NCBI GenBank assembly: GCA_017643495.1
Contig: JAEPNK010000001.1
Location: 291,623-355,622 of the forward strand
Reading direction: 5' to 3'
From: Rhizobiaceae bacterium
GTDB lineage: Bacteria; Pseudomonadota; Alphaproteobacteria; Rhizobiales; Rhizobiaceae
Length of the DNA: 64,000 bases
The notes under the pieces are model-generated. The model made no database searches. It worked only from the letters and a program-made list of their open reading frames with translations, and was not told the DNA's origin. Numbering within the stretch: position 1 is the stretch's first letter; each line of letters begins with the position of its first letter. The position numbers and the translations under genes were made by a program. Shown here one piece after another: positions 56,268 through 64,000 of the stretch.

Positions 56268-57086
56268 TCAGAAAAACCCGAGAACCAGACCCATGACCGA
56301 AAGGCCGGCGGCAAGCTCAAGCACGACTGCCGCAACATTGTAGCGGGTCACGCCCCCAAGAAAACGGGGATCGAGAAACATTGCCAGAATTCTGCCGAGG
56401 CCAGTAAACAGCCACAAGAAACCGAGCAACAGCTGCAACCACAAGACGGAAACCATGGGTTCCCGAACAACCAAAGCGCCAAGGCCGGCCGCAATGTAAA
56501 AGCCTGCCAGTATGCCGCGTGGCTCTGCCCCGCTCCCTGCCGCTCCAGCCCTTGGCTTAAGCCGCATGACACGAAGAATGCCATGCGGGACGATCAATGC
56601 AGCCAATCCAAGCAACAAGGTTATTATGGCAACGAGCATGATCAGCCTCTGCTTGCCGTCTGCCGGGAACGCCAATCCAAAGCCAACCATGTCTGCAGTT
56701 ACCAGCAAAAAAATTCCCGCTACTGCCGCTAAACATACTCTTATGACGTCAAAAACAGCCACTGATCGGGCCAAAGAGGCCTGAAGCAGGTACCCTGCAG
56801 CGGCAAATATCCAGGCACAGCCCAGCGCAGTATTGATACCCGGTTGCAGCGCCTTTGGTTCCTGAAGCAACAGGCCGCAAAGCCCGAACGCCAGAAGCAC
56901 TCCGGCAAAACTTGCCCTTCCCTCGCCTACGGCATCAGGGCTATTTTCCCGGGGCTCCAACCCTAGCAACGCCAACCCACGGCCAGGAAAGACAAGAAAG
57001 CCTGCTCCCAGCAGCACCGTAAACAACGGCACCGCCATGAGAAGCGCCTCCCATAATGTTTCGGGGAAAACCAAGGTAACTGGCAT
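56268..57086 (-). CDS. membrane protein with internal duplication (DUF4345-like)
   Basis: About eight hydrophobic segments in 272 residues. The two halves repeat the same plan: LALLGLEPRENSP followed by GVLLAFGLCGLLLQEP, and LRVMRLKPRAGAA followed by ILAGFYIAAGLGALVVREP, each leading into a Trp/Phe-rich helix pair. This suggests duplication of a four-helix DUF4345-type unit. The start is unclear; an ATG at 57176 would add 30 residues overlapping the glycosylase promoter. No enzyme motif is seen and function is unknown. Confidence 0.7.
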   Translation of the reverse strand: MPVTLVFPETLWEALLMAVPLFTVLLGAGFLVFPGRGLALLGLEPRENSPDAVGEGRASFAGVLLAFGLCGLLLQEPKALQPGINTALGCAWIFAAAGYLLQASLARSVAVFDVIRVCLAAVAGIFLLVTADMVGFGLAFPADGKQRLIMLVAIITLLLGLAALIVPHGILRVMRLKPRAGAAGSGAEPRGILAGFYIAAGLGALVVREPMVSVLWLQLLLGFLWLFTGLGRILAMFLDPRFLGGVTRYNVAAVVLELAAGLSVMGLVLGFF

Positions 57087-57200
57087 GATCAACAACCGCA
57101 CAAGAATCAGCTCATGTAATAACAATGCTGATACCAAACCCGGCTGTCTCCCACAAACATGTGTTATGAGCAGCAAGGGATCGGAAATGGAGAAATTTGC

Positions 57201-57845
57201 ATGGCAGGGCCGATAAGCTCAGATGACGATATTGCCTTTCATCTGGAACAACTGTTGGAAATAGACCCGAGGCTTGCTTCAGTCGCTGAAATTGCAGGCA
57301 ACTTGCCACTGCGACTTCAGCCACCGGGCTTTGCCGGACTTGCCCGCATCATTATTTCCCAACACGTATCAACCGCCAGCGCCGCTGCAATCTATTTGCG
57401 CTTTCTTGACGAAATCTCCCCCGTATCACCACGCCGCTTTCTTGATGCGGGTCAAGAAACATGGATCCGCATCGGGCTGACCCGGGCAAAACAGGCAACC
57501 TTGAAACTGCTTGCTGGAGAAATACTGGCAGGCAGGCTGGATCTTGACGAACTGGGCAAGCTGCCACCACAAGAGGCATTGGCACAACTTACCAAGCTGA
57601 AAGGCATCGGGCCATGGACTGCGGAAGTCTACCTGCTGCTGTCGGCCGGCCATCCGGACATCTTCGCAGCAGGCGACCTTGCCATTCGTGAAGCCGTTCG
57701 TGACGCCTTTGAAATGGACACCCGCCCCAGCGAACCGGAATTGCGCAAAATTGCTCTTCTGTGGACACCGCACAGAGGAGTAGCCACGCGACTTTTTTGG
57801 ACATACTATGAGAAAAGGAAGCAGCTTAAACAGGCTGTTGTATGA
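57201..57845 (+). CDS. DNA-3-methyladenine glycosylase II (AlkA-like, HhH-GPD)
   Basis: Base-excision glycosylase that removes alkylated purines. The 214-residue protein is the short form without AlkA's N-terminal beta domain. It has FAGLARIIISQHVSTASAAA near 45-64, the helix-hairpin-helix TKLKGIGPWTAEVYLLLSAG, and the following FAAGDLAIREAV, where the aspartate is the catalytic residue. GGAG lies 8 nt upstream of the ATG. No iron-sulfur cysteines are seen. It is divergent from the membrane-protein gene. Confidence 0.88.
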   Translation: MAGPISSDDDIAFHLEQLLEIDPRLASVAEIAGNLPLRLQPPGFAGLARIIISQHVSTASAAAIYLRFLDEISPVSPRRFLDAGQETWIRIGLTRAKQATLKLLAGEILAGRLDLDELGKLPPQEALAQLTKLKGIGPWTAEVYLLLSAGHPDIFAAGDLAIREAVRDAFEMDTRPSEPELRKIALLWTPHRGVATRLFWTYYEKRKQLKQAVV

Positions 57846-58029
57846 AATTTCGGGCATGACCGGCATGCACCAGACAGGAGTGACAAAACCCAAGGTTTCA
57901 AGGACTGAAAAGGAGAACCGAGTTCAGAACTGTTATCGACACGAAAAATCCCGTTCGTAATTCGTTTGTCACATATTTGCGCATGATCAGATCCTGCGAA
58001 ATGTGTGATTCCCACACAGGGAGATGCGT

Positions 58030-58587
58030 ATGACGATCGCCGTTTCGCCGGATGCCCATCCGGCGCTTGTCCTGAACGCAGACTTCAGGCCGCTCAGTTA
58101 CTACCCTTTGTCTCTCTGGTCCTGGCAGGACGCGATCAAGGCGGTTTTTCTTGACCGGGTAAACATTGTAGCCGAATACGAATTCGCGGTTTCAAGTCCT
58201 TCCTTCAAAATGGCTCTGCCAAGTGTGGTCAGCCTGAAGAATTATGTCAGGCCCAGTTCAACACCAGCGTTTACCCGCTTCAATGTTTTCCTGCGTGATG
58301 AATTTTCATGCCAGTATTGCGGCAGCACCGGTGAACTTACATTCGACCACGTAATACCGCGTTCCAAGGGGGGAATAACCAGCTGGACAAATGTTTGCGC
58401 GGCTTGTTCGCCCTGCAATCTGCGCAAAGGCAACAAAATGCCGAAAGAAGCAGACATGTTTCCCCGTCAAAAACCCTTTGTGCCAAACGTTGAACACCTG
58501 CACAAAAACGGTCGGAAATTTCCACCCAACTATCTTCACGAAAGCTGGATGGATTTCCTTTACTGGGACACCGAACTGGAGCCTTGA
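58030..58587 (+). CDS. HNH endonuclease
   Basis: 185-residue HNH nuclease with the zinc-finger-like block CQYCGSTGELTFDHVIPRSK, then NVCAACSPCNLRKGNKMP; the Asp-His pair of the first and the Asn of the second are the HNH residues. The N-terminus VLNADFRPLSYYPLSLWSWQ is typical of a widespread chromosomal form. I chose the ATG at 58030, 6 nt from GGGAG; an ATG two codons earlier is too close. It is not next to a phage terminase or a methylase. Common in alphaproteobacteria; the target is unknown. Confidence 0.88.
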   Translation: MTIAVSPDAHPALVLNADFRPLSYYPLSLWSWQDAIKAVFLDRVNIVAEYEFAVSSPSFKMALPSVVSLKNYVRPSSTPAFTRFNVFLRDEFSCQYCGSTGELTFDHVIPRSKGGITSWTNVCAACSPCNLRKGNKMPKEADMFPRQKPFVPNVEHLHKNGRKFPPNYLHESWMDFLYWDTELEP

Positions 58588-58598
58588 GAAAGCCGCGG

Positions 58599-58997
58599 CT
58601 ATGCTGCTTTCAGGGCTTTCTCAATGTCATCAACCGGACTGTTGATGAGGGTTTTTGCCAAGTCAGCTTTGAGGACATTCTCCACTTCCTTGTGCAGAAG
58701 CGGGCGTATTTCGCCCAATGAATCGGGATCAGCCACCAGAACCAGCGACTTGATTTTTCCTGAATGCACCGAGTGGTAAAGATAGTTTGCAAGGTGCTTT
58801 GAAAAGGTCGCCTCGTTGAGCTCCTTGTCACTTTCATCAGGCGGGCTTTTTCCAGCCGGCCCGTCATCAGCCAAGTGGCCGGGCACCAGGTCCTTCACAT
58901 GCTCAAGAGAGTAATTTTCGCCATTTCCGTTCGCACGGAAAAGCTTGGCGATCTCGCCGCTTGCGATAAGGATGCTGGTCTTGTCTTGAAGATTCAT
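58599..58997 (-). CDS. host-attachment family protein
   Basis: 132-residue protein of the family annotated as required for attachment to host cells (PF10116). Visible pattern: KTSILIASGEIAKLFRANGN at the start, a polar middle region, then FSKHLANYLYHSVHSGKIKS and LVLVADPDSLGEIRPLLHKE, with DLAKTLINSPVDDIEKALKA at the end. The fold resembles the ribosomal-release/AcuI-like helper domains, and the name comes from one Agrobacterium study. No secretion signal is seen, so an external adhesin role is doubtful. Convergent with the HNH gene. Confidence 0.82.
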   Translation of the reverse strand: MNLQDKTSILIASGEIAKLFRANGNGENYSLEHVKDLVPGHLADDGPAGKSPPDESDKELNEATFSKHLANYLYHSVHSGKIKSLVLVADPDSLGEIRPLLHKEVENVLKADLAKTLINSPVDDIEKALKAA

Positions 58998-59090
58998 GGT
59001 GCGTACATCTCCTTTGGCTAGGGAACCTACCTTTAAAATGTACTCAGAATTGATTGGTTCCTGCAGAAACCGACCCGGGTTCGCAACCGG

Positions 59091-60788
59091 TCAGTATGCG
59101 CTGGCCGGTCTTTTTTCTCCCGAGAACTTGGCGAACGGCCCTTCAAGTACCCAACTGAAACCGTCATCCGCATAGACCAGCTTCGTTTGCCCGGCAAAAG
59201 CACTTTCCATGTAACGGTTCAGGATTTGGGTTCCGAAGCCTTTCTGTTCCGGTTCAGAGGCAGGAGGACCGCCGATTTCACGCCATGTCAATCGCAGCAT
59301 CTTTTCGGAACGGGGATCGTCTTCATCATCAGTCACCCGGTCATAGGTTTCCCAGGAAATGTTCACCTTGCCAGTCGGCTTGCTGAGCGCACCATACTTG
59401 AAGGTATTGGTTGCCAGTTCATGAAGCGCCATCCCCAGATGCTGCACAGCTTCAGGCCGAAGGAAAATGTCCTCTCCCTCAAGCACAACGGTTCTTCCTA
59501 CCTTGCCGAAACTTGCCAATTGTTTCTCAATAAGGTCCGAGAGCTTGACCGCCCCCCAGTCCTTCGCGGTCAACAGATCGATGGAATGGCCAAGACCCAT
59601 GATCCTTTCTGTTATGGAGGCTGTCATGGCTTCAGTCGTACGGGCACGCTTGGATGTCTGTCTGACCATCGACAAAACCACGGCTATGAGGTTTTTCGTA
59701 CGATGTGAAAGCTCCTGCATGACAACACGTATCGTGTCTTCCTTCTGACTCCGGTCAAAAGAAGCGCCCGAAAGGGTTTTGGCAACGAAATCAAGTTCTG
59801 CAATCCTGGTATCAATCGGTGAAACGATTTCACCGGCCCCGACATCCCTTGCCATGCTCGCAATCTTGCGGATCGAAATATTCAGGTTTCTCGAAAAAAC
59901 ATACAGGATGGCTGCCAGAACGGCGGCAAAAACTGTGACGCCAATCACCAGCCAGTACCAGGTGGCAAGAATGGAACTCTGCGCACTGCGTACCGGACCG
60001 AACACCAGGCTCTTCCAATTGGTGCCGTCAATCCGGGAAAATCCGATCAGTTGTTCCTTTGCCAGTGACACGTCAACCGTTCTCAATCCGGCTTTTTGTA
60101 GCATGTCACCATGGTTTGTTTTCCCGGGTAGCTGGATGAGGTCGCCGGGCTTGAATTTCTCGGGATCTGCAGAGGCGATCACACGCCCCGTTTCATCAAT
60201 CACCACCGCACTCCAAAGCGGAGGCAGAACCATGACATCGAAAACCGGCTCAAGATCATCGGCATTCTTGGTCGTGATGACAACACGCACATCGGAAGGG
60301 TTGTCAACTTCAATAGGTTTCAGGACATTGAAAACCCATTTCTGGCTGACTTTTCCCAAAAAGACATTGGAAATTTGCATGTTGTTGGCTTGAAGGGCGT
60401 TTCGCAGGCCATCCATGTCGGAGATGACACCCAGGTCGCTGTCATATTCGACCCTGGTATTGAGCAATTGTTGGCCGTTCTTGTCGGCAGCGATGATGTA
60501 ATTGCCGGTCGTGCGCAGTTCGAACTGAATTCGGCGATGGAATTCTTCCAGGTCTCCGGTCTGTAACTCCCTTGCGGATGCAACAAGCGTAAGCACGGTC
60601 GACATTTCGCCTATCACCGGCTCAATCGCCTTGGAAATGGCTACCGCATCACGCAAGGTCCTCCGCTCAAGGACTACTTTTTCATTGTATTGAAGCTGCG
60701 CCACCAGAAAGACGAGAAAGACCCCAAGGGGTATCATGATTGCCACGAAAAGGCTGGCAAGCAAGGTGGCAATGCTGAATCGCTTCAT
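59091..60788 (-). CDS. sensor histidine kinase, HWE family
   Basis: Membrane sensor kinase of 565 residues. Membrane helices lie near 13-31 and 277-299, flanking a periplasmic cache-type domain (40-275, with NGQQLLNTRVEYDSDLGVIS). A HAMP-like linker follows. The phosphoacceptor is His362 in QELSHRTKNLIAVVLSMV. The HWE-type ATPase region has HELATNTFKYGALS and LRLTWREIGGPPA, whose Trp-x-Glu gives the family its name. The ATG overlaps the RidA stop (ATGA), so the two are coupled. No response regulator lies in the window. Confidence 0.88.
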   Translation of the reverse strand: MKRFSIATLLASLFVAIMIPLGVFLVFLVAQLQYNEKVVLERRTLRDAVAISKAIEPVIGEMSTVLTLVASARELQTGDLEEFHRRIQFELRTTGNYIIAADKNGQQLLNTRVEYDSDLGVISDMDGLRNALQANNMQISNVFLGKVSQKWVFNVLKPIEVDNPSDVRVVITTKNADDLEPVFDVMVLPPLWSAVVIDETGRVIASADPEKFKPGDLIQLPGKTNHGDMLQKAGLRTVDVSLAKEQLIGFSRIDGTNWKSLVFGPVRSAQSSILATWYWLVIGVTVFAAVLAAILYVFSRNLNISIRKIASMARDVGAGEIVSPIDTRIAELDFVAKTLSGASFDRSQKEDTIRVVMQELSHRTKNLIAVVLSMVRQTSKRARTTEAMTASITERIMGLGHSIDLLTAKDWGAVKLSDLIEKQLASFGKVGRTVVLEGEDIFLRPEAVQHLGMALHELATNTFKYGALSKPTGKVNISWETYDRVTDDEDDPRSEKMLRLTWREIGGPPASEPEQKGFGTQILNRYMESAFAGQTKLVYADDGFSWVLEGPFAKFSGEKRPASAY

Positions 60789-61183
60789 TCCGCGTTATCC
60801 CTGCTGGCTGCCGCCCTGACAGCAATTTCGACTTTCCACGCCGGATCAGCAAGGCCGCACACGAGCAGGGTCGAAGCACAGGAGTGTCCGTCAAGTTTTC
60901 GGTCACGGACATCGCGATAGACGGCTACATCGGCATGATCTGTCACGATAGCCAGAACATCAACAATGTCTTCCTTCCCCATTTCCGCTTCTGCCAGTAT
61001 CGCGAATATATTGTCCCATGCCAGCTCGTTCTGTCGCTCGACACTTTCTGGCAAGTCACCGGAAAGTGTAACACCGACCTGGCCTGAAACATGAAGCATT
61101 CGCACATCAGCCGGGGTTTCTACAGCTTGGCTGTATCTGGACATGGGGCCGGGTGCCTTGCCGGTTTCTATTGACCTGTTCAT
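60785..61183 (-). CDS. RidA/YjgF family protein
   Basis: Reactive enamine/imine deaminase-type trimeric protein, 132 residues. Family signs: ETPADVRMLHVSGQVGVTLS near 22-41, QNELAWDNIFAILAEAEMGK, DIVDVLAIVTDHADVAVYRD and DPAWKVEIAVRAAA at the end with the usual glutamate. The arginine that binds the carboxylate in canonical RidA is not clearly placed, so activity is uncertain. GAGGA lies 5 nt upstream of the ATG. Translationally coupled to the histidine kinase. Confidence 0.85.
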   Translation of the reverse strand: MNRSIETGKAPGPMSRYSQAVETPADVRMLHVSGQVGVTLSGDLPESVERQNELAWDNIFAILAEAEMGKEDIVDVLAIVTDHADVAVYRDVRDRKLDGHSCASTLLVCGLADPAWKVEIAVRAAASRDNAE

Positions 61184-61263
61184 GGAATCCTCATTTGCCC
61201 CTGTTAAATGTGGCACCGGTTTGCCGGATCAATAACCCTTGATGCAGAAATTGCATCATCAGC

Positions 61264-61773
61264 TCATGACTTGCGAAATGCAACAAACAGGGAAAGGGTT
61301 GCAATTGCGATGCTTGCAAGCGCATTCCATCCCGCAAAAGAGAGCCCCAGAACCCGCAGTGTTGCTTCTGTACACGACGGTCCGACACTTTCTTCAAGTT
61401 GTTTGAGAAGGTCATTTGTGTTGTTGGCAAGACCACCTGAAACTGCACCGCAATCGTTGGGGCCTTCCCACCAGGCCCATTCAACGCCCGCATGGTGCAC
61501 TGCCAATACAAGCGAATAGAGCATTACAAGACCTGCTACTGCCATCAAGCCACGGGTAGCTACCGGAGACCAGTTGAGCACCAGTGAAACAATCGCCAAA
61601 AACGCAATGGGTATGCCGACATACCATGGCTCACGCTGGCCCAGACAAAGCTTGCACGGCTGGTATCCGCCAATGTGCTGAAATGCCAGGGCAGATGCGA
61701 TAACGGCAATCATGCCAATCAGCACAAGGGCATAAAACTTCAGGTGATGTTTCGGGACCGGGTTGGTAAACAT
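61264..61773 (-). CDS. dsbB: disulfide bond formation protein B
   Basis: Inner-membrane quinone reductase that re-oxidises DsbA. The 169-residue protein has four membrane segments. The first redox pair is Cys40-Cys43 (YQPCKLCLGQREPWYVGI); the second pair lies in the periplasmic loop (PNDCGAVSGG and GPSCTEATL). It is the classic alphaproteobacterial DsbB size. Single gene between the RidA and DedA-type genes on the same strand. Confidence 0.92.
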   Translation of the reverse strand: MFTNPVPKHHLKFYALVLIGMIAVIASALAFQHIGGYQPCKLCLGQREPWYVGIPIAFLAIVSLVLNWSPVATRGLMAVAGLVMLYSLVLAVHHAGVEWAWWEGPNDCGAVSGGLANNTNDLLKQLEESVGPSCTEATLRVLGLSFAGWNALASIAIATLSLFVAFRKS

Positions 61774-61828
61774 GTCAGCTCCGTTCGGGTTTAGCGTATC
61801 GGCAAGCAGCCAATTCAGTGATACACGC

Positions 61829-62410
61829 TCAGAAAACCAGTTTCACCGCGGCAAATCCACCAATCAGCAAGATCATTCCGATCGTGAACATTAGTCCAAG
61901 CCGTTTTTCGATGAACTCGCGCACGGGCAAGCCATAAGCCTGTAACAGCCAGGAAACCAGGAAGAAACGCAGCCCCCTTCCCACAATGCTGACCAGTGTG
62001 AAAGTTACAAGGTCAAGGCCGGTGGCACCGGAAAAAATGGTCAGAACCTTGTAGGGAAACGGGGTTATGGCTGCAAACAGGACGCCCCAGCCGCCCCATT
62101 CATTGTACCAGGCGCTCACTTTCTCGAAAGAATCTGCCTTGCCGTAGAATGCAAGAACAGGTTCGCCAATCGTCTCATACAAGACAGCACCGATAAAATA
62201 GCCCAGATAGGCACCCGCCACAGATGCAACGGTACAAAGTGCGGCATAGAAAATCCATTTGTGCCGCTTCGCCAACACCATCGGTATCAACAGAACATCG
62301 GGCGGAATCGGGAAAACAGAACTTTCCACAAAGGAGACAATTGCCAAAGCCCAGTTTGCACTTTTGTGTGCTGCGAGCTGAAACACCCAGTCATATAGTT
62401 TGCGAATCAT
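61829..62410 (-). CDS. DedA/YqaA-family membrane protein
   Basis: 193-residue VTT-domain membrane protein. Pattern: FVESSVFPIPPDVLLIPMVL near 27-46, with the Glu and Pro-Pro expected of the family, LGYFIGAVLYETIGEP, and GWGVLFAAITPFPYKVLTIF with the proline-rich loop. Characterised DedA proteins move undecaprenyl phosphate or phospholipids across the membrane. It starts 155 bp upstream of the tRNA gene, divergently. Confidence 0.87.
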   Translation of the reverse strand: MIRKLYDWVFQLAAHKSANWALAIVSFVESSVFPIPPDVLLIPMVLAKRHKWIFYAALCTVASVAGAYLGYFIGAVLYETIGEPVLAFYGKADSFEKVSAWYNEWGGWGVLFAAITPFPYKVLTIFSGATGLDLVTFTLVSIVGRGLRFFLVSWLLQAYGLPVREFIEKRLGLMFTIGMILLIGGFAAVKLVF

Positions 62411-62505
62411 GTCTGTCGCTTCCGTTCTTTACGGCTGGCCTGCTGTGTGCCGTGCCAATGCCGGTCTGTAAAGTCAATAAACACATCAGCGGGCAAGAAA
62501 TTGTG

Positions 62506-62533
62506 TTGACCCTATCTGATCGCTGATTATAGT
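62506..62533 (+). promoter_or_regulatory. promoter of tRNA-Leu
   Basis: TTGACC (62506-62511) and TATAGT (62528-62533) are 16 bp apart. The -10 ends 32 bp upstream of the mature tRNA 5' end. Confidence 0.7.
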
Positions 62534-62565
62534 CGCGCGCATCAGCTACCTGATCGTTTGAAGAT

Positions 62566-62650
62566 GCCTCTCTGGCGGAATTGGTAGACGCGCGGGATTC
62601 AAAATCCCGTTCCTTCGGGAGTGCCGGTTCGATTCCGGCGAGAGGTACCA
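62566..62650 (+). tRNA. tRNA-Leu(CAA)
   Basis: Class II tRNA of 85 nt including an encoded CCA. GCCTCTC pairs with GAGAGGT in the acceptor stem (one G-U pair). The anticodon arm CGGGA-TTCAAAA-TCCCG gives anticodon CAA. The long variable arm contains TTCC-TTCG-GGAG, and the T arm is GCCGG-TTCGATT-CCGGC. The 3' end probably serves as the attachment core for the integrase that starts 89 bp downstream. Confidence 0.95.
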
Positions 62651-62668
62651 TCACCACATCCCATCTCA

Positions 62669-62696
62669 TTGAAAACGTTGATTTTGCTTGTATAAG
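62669..62696 (+). promoter_or_regulatory. promoter of the integrase gene
   Basis: TTGAAA (62669-62674) and TATAAG (62691-62696) are 16 bp apart. The -10 ends 43 bp upstream of the integrase ATG, so the GGTACAT repeats fall in the first transcribed bases. Confidence 0.6.
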
Positions 62697-62706
62697 GCAA
62701 CTTTTG

Positions 62707-62737
62707 GGTACATAAAAAGGTACATCAAGAGGTACAT
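62707..62737 (+). repeat. three GGTACAT direct repeats at a 12-bp period upstream of the integrase
   Basis: GGTACAT occurs at 62707, 62719 and 62731, each start 12 bp after the last; the intervening pentamers differ. The third copy lies 2 bp before the integrase ATG. AGAGGTAC is also shared with the 3' end of the tRNA (62641-62648). Likely sites for Int itself or a repressor; function is inference. Confidence 0.6.
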
Positions 62738-62739
62738 TT

Positions 62740-64000
62740 ATGTCTCTGAAACTACCTTATATCCAACCACGTGGGAAACGCTTTCGGTATAGGAGAGCGG
62801 TACCAAGAGAACTTCGAGACGCTCTTGGAAAAAATGAAATCGTGCTCCCGCTTGGCAGAAACGAACAGGAAGTGGCTAGGAACTACTCCAAGGTTCATGA
62901 AAAAGCTGAGAAGCTTCTGGAAACTGTTCAAGGCGGCAATAGAGAGCCTGAGAGTGAATTTGAAGCTTACAAACTCCTCATGGAGCGCCTGAAGGAACGA
63001 GGCATATACAGCCCATCAGACCTGCAAGCTGAACAGACTTTGATTGACCCAGTTAGTGGAGAGGAGAAGGAGGTTGTCTCCTCCCCCTTTGAACAAGAAG
63101 CTGATGCCCTTGCAGAGAAGTACGAGGGACAACCAGCCTCACAAATACCTCCTGCCGACCTGTTGCTGATAAGAGCTTTGAGCGGGAGCTTCCCTGAACC
63201 TCCTGACATAACCCTGGGCGACGCCAAGAAATCCTACTTGGAAGCGAAAGAACAGGAAGGAAAACACACCTTCCGCCGACTACGGAACAACACAAACAAG
63301 ATTATCGGCATTGCAGAAGATTACTTCGGCAAGAACACAAAGCTTAGCGAGATCAGGAGACCAGCGGCTAGAGAGTTTGTGAAGTCTCTTCTGGCTACAC
63401 ACATAAGCTCCACCGTTACCCGTAGGCTGAGCACACTCAAAGCGGTTATCAACCACGCAATCACTGAGCTTGAGTTGAACATCAGCAACCCGTTCACAAA
63501 GATTACCGTAAAAGACACAAGCGTTGCTCGCGACAAACGCCAACCCTTCACAGAGAGTGAACTGGACAGCATCTGGAAACGCATCCAAACTCACGCTGGC
63601 GAAGACCTGAGGAGGCTTTGGGTCATCTTGTGGGGTACTGGGTGCCGCTTGGAGGAGGTGAGCGGCATAAGTATCTCGGAGATCGTACTTGACCACGAGG
63701 TACCGCACCTAAACATCACACCCAATGCTGTTCGTGGGGTCGACAAGGGAGCCGCTTCACGCAGACTGGTTCCATTGGTCGGATTGGCGCTGGAGGCCAC
63801 TCAGGAGGCTCTTAAAGCCCTCCCTGATGGGGCTGAGCACCTATTTCCCGGATACGCCAAATACAACGGAGCAACCAACGCATCCGCTGCCCTGATGAAG
63901 CACGTCAGGAAGATCACGACAGACAAACAGAAGGTGGTTTACTCATTACGCCACAACGCCAAAGACGCAATGATAAAGGCGGGTGTGAACGACCACTTGC
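62740..64000 (+). CDS. tyrosine recombinase/integrase (3' end outside window)
   Basis: Site-specific recombinase of an integrated element, oriented away from the tRNA-Leu gene. The first 420 codons are visible. The N-terminus SLKLPYIQPRGKRFRYRRAV is the DUF6538-type start of many rhizobial integrases. A core-binding domain runs through about 160-265 (THISSTVTRRLSTLKAVINH). The catalytic domain has the first Arg in WGTGCRLEEVSGISI and the HxxR box as VYSLRHNAKD, with Tyr where the first His usually stands. The nucleophile tyrosine is beyond the edge. GAGG lies upstream of the ATG. Recombination at the tRNA 3' end is expected. Confidence 0.9.
   Translation, partial: MSLKLPYIQPRGKRFRYRRAVPRELRDALGKNEIVLPLGRNEQEVARNYSKVHEKAEKLLETVQGGNREPESEFEAYKLLMERLKERGIYSPSDLQAEQTLIDPVSGEEKEVVSSPFEQEADALAEKYEGQPASQIPPADLLLIRALSGSFPEPPDITLGDAKKSYLEAKEQEGKHTFRRLRNNTNKIIGIAEDYFGKNTKLSEIRRPAAREFVKSLLATHISSTVTRRLSTLKAVINHAITELELNISNPFTKITVKDTSVARDKRQPFTESELDSIWKRIQTHAGEDLRRLWVILWGTGCRLEEVSGISISEIVLDHEVPHLNITPNAVRGVDKGAASRRLVPLVGLALEATQEALKALPDGAEHLFPGYAKYNGATNASAALMKHVRKITTDKQKVVYSLRHNAKDAMIKAGVNDHL

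Noticed and set aside
58030-58997. HNH nuclease with the host-attachment gene as a defence or toxin pair
   Set aside because: They are convergent, not an operon, and this HNH form is a widespread chromosomal gene without a known defence role.

Overview
The window looks like ordinary chromosome of an alphaproteobacterium, most likely of the Rhizobiales/Hyphomicrobiales. The pointers are an L21 protein with a helix-hairpin-helix tail, a GTTC-N7-GTTC SOS box, a TTGACT-N17-CTATAT promoter, a hisC-tyrA pair, a gloB/methyltransferase divergon, an atpHAGDC cluster without atpB/atpF, and the long block rplU-rpmA-obgE-proB-proA-nadD-rsfS-rlmH-envC-ctpA-rppH. This placement is from gene order and memory of the families; no search was run.

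Layout. 1-1.35 kb: a DinB-type polymerase cut by the window edge, behind its own SOS box. 1.4-10.4 kb (minus): one operon, mmsA - acyl-CoA dehydrogenase - 3-hydroxyisobutyryl-CoA hydrolase - mmsB - enoyl-CoA hydratase - pccB - pccA. Together these can take isobutyryl-CoA (from valine) to propionyl-CoA and on to methylmalonyl-CoA. A LysR regulator is divergent at 10.5 kb. 11.5-22 kb: housekeeping genes in short units (ispA, mtgA, rpmF, a gamma-glutamyltransferase, ispG with a LysE exporter, gloB, a methyltransferase, hisC-tyrA). 22-33.6 kb (minus): a 13-gene run from rplU to rppH covering ribosome assembly, proline and NAD synthesis, and cell separation. 33.8-38.3 kb (plus): a small catabolic operon of uncertain substrate (aldehyde dehydrogenase, LysE exporter, alpha-methylacyl-CoA racemase-like protein, amidase). 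38.4-44.3 kb: the two glutathione-dependent formaldehyde oxidation enzymes (frmA, fghA) with transporters, a lipoprotein and an XRE regulator between them. 44.3-46.5 kb: fadD and a thioesterase behind a palindromic promoter. 46.6-50.4 kb: phoD and phoX phosphatases with a Pho box. 50.7-56.2 kb: ATP synthase F1 genes. 56.3-62.4 kb: a membrane protein, an AlkA-like glycosylase, an HNH nuclease, a host-attachment family protein, an HWE-type histidine kinase coupled to a RidA protein, DsbB and a DedA/YqaA-type protein. 62.5-64 kb: tRNA-Leu(CAA) followed by a tyrosine recombinase running off the window, which is the usual edge of an integrated island.

Most of the window is core genome. The observations most worth checking are: a small, AT-rich membrane-protein gene inserted between atpG and atpD; the tRNA-Leu/integrase edge with three GGTACAT repeats at a 12-bp period; a LiuR-like palindrome in the fadD promoter; a 14-bp inverted repeat enclosing 62 bp between phoX and atpC; and a histidine kinase translationally coupled to RidA with no response regulator nearby. 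I saw no CRISPR array, insertion sequence, rRNA operon or complete defence system.
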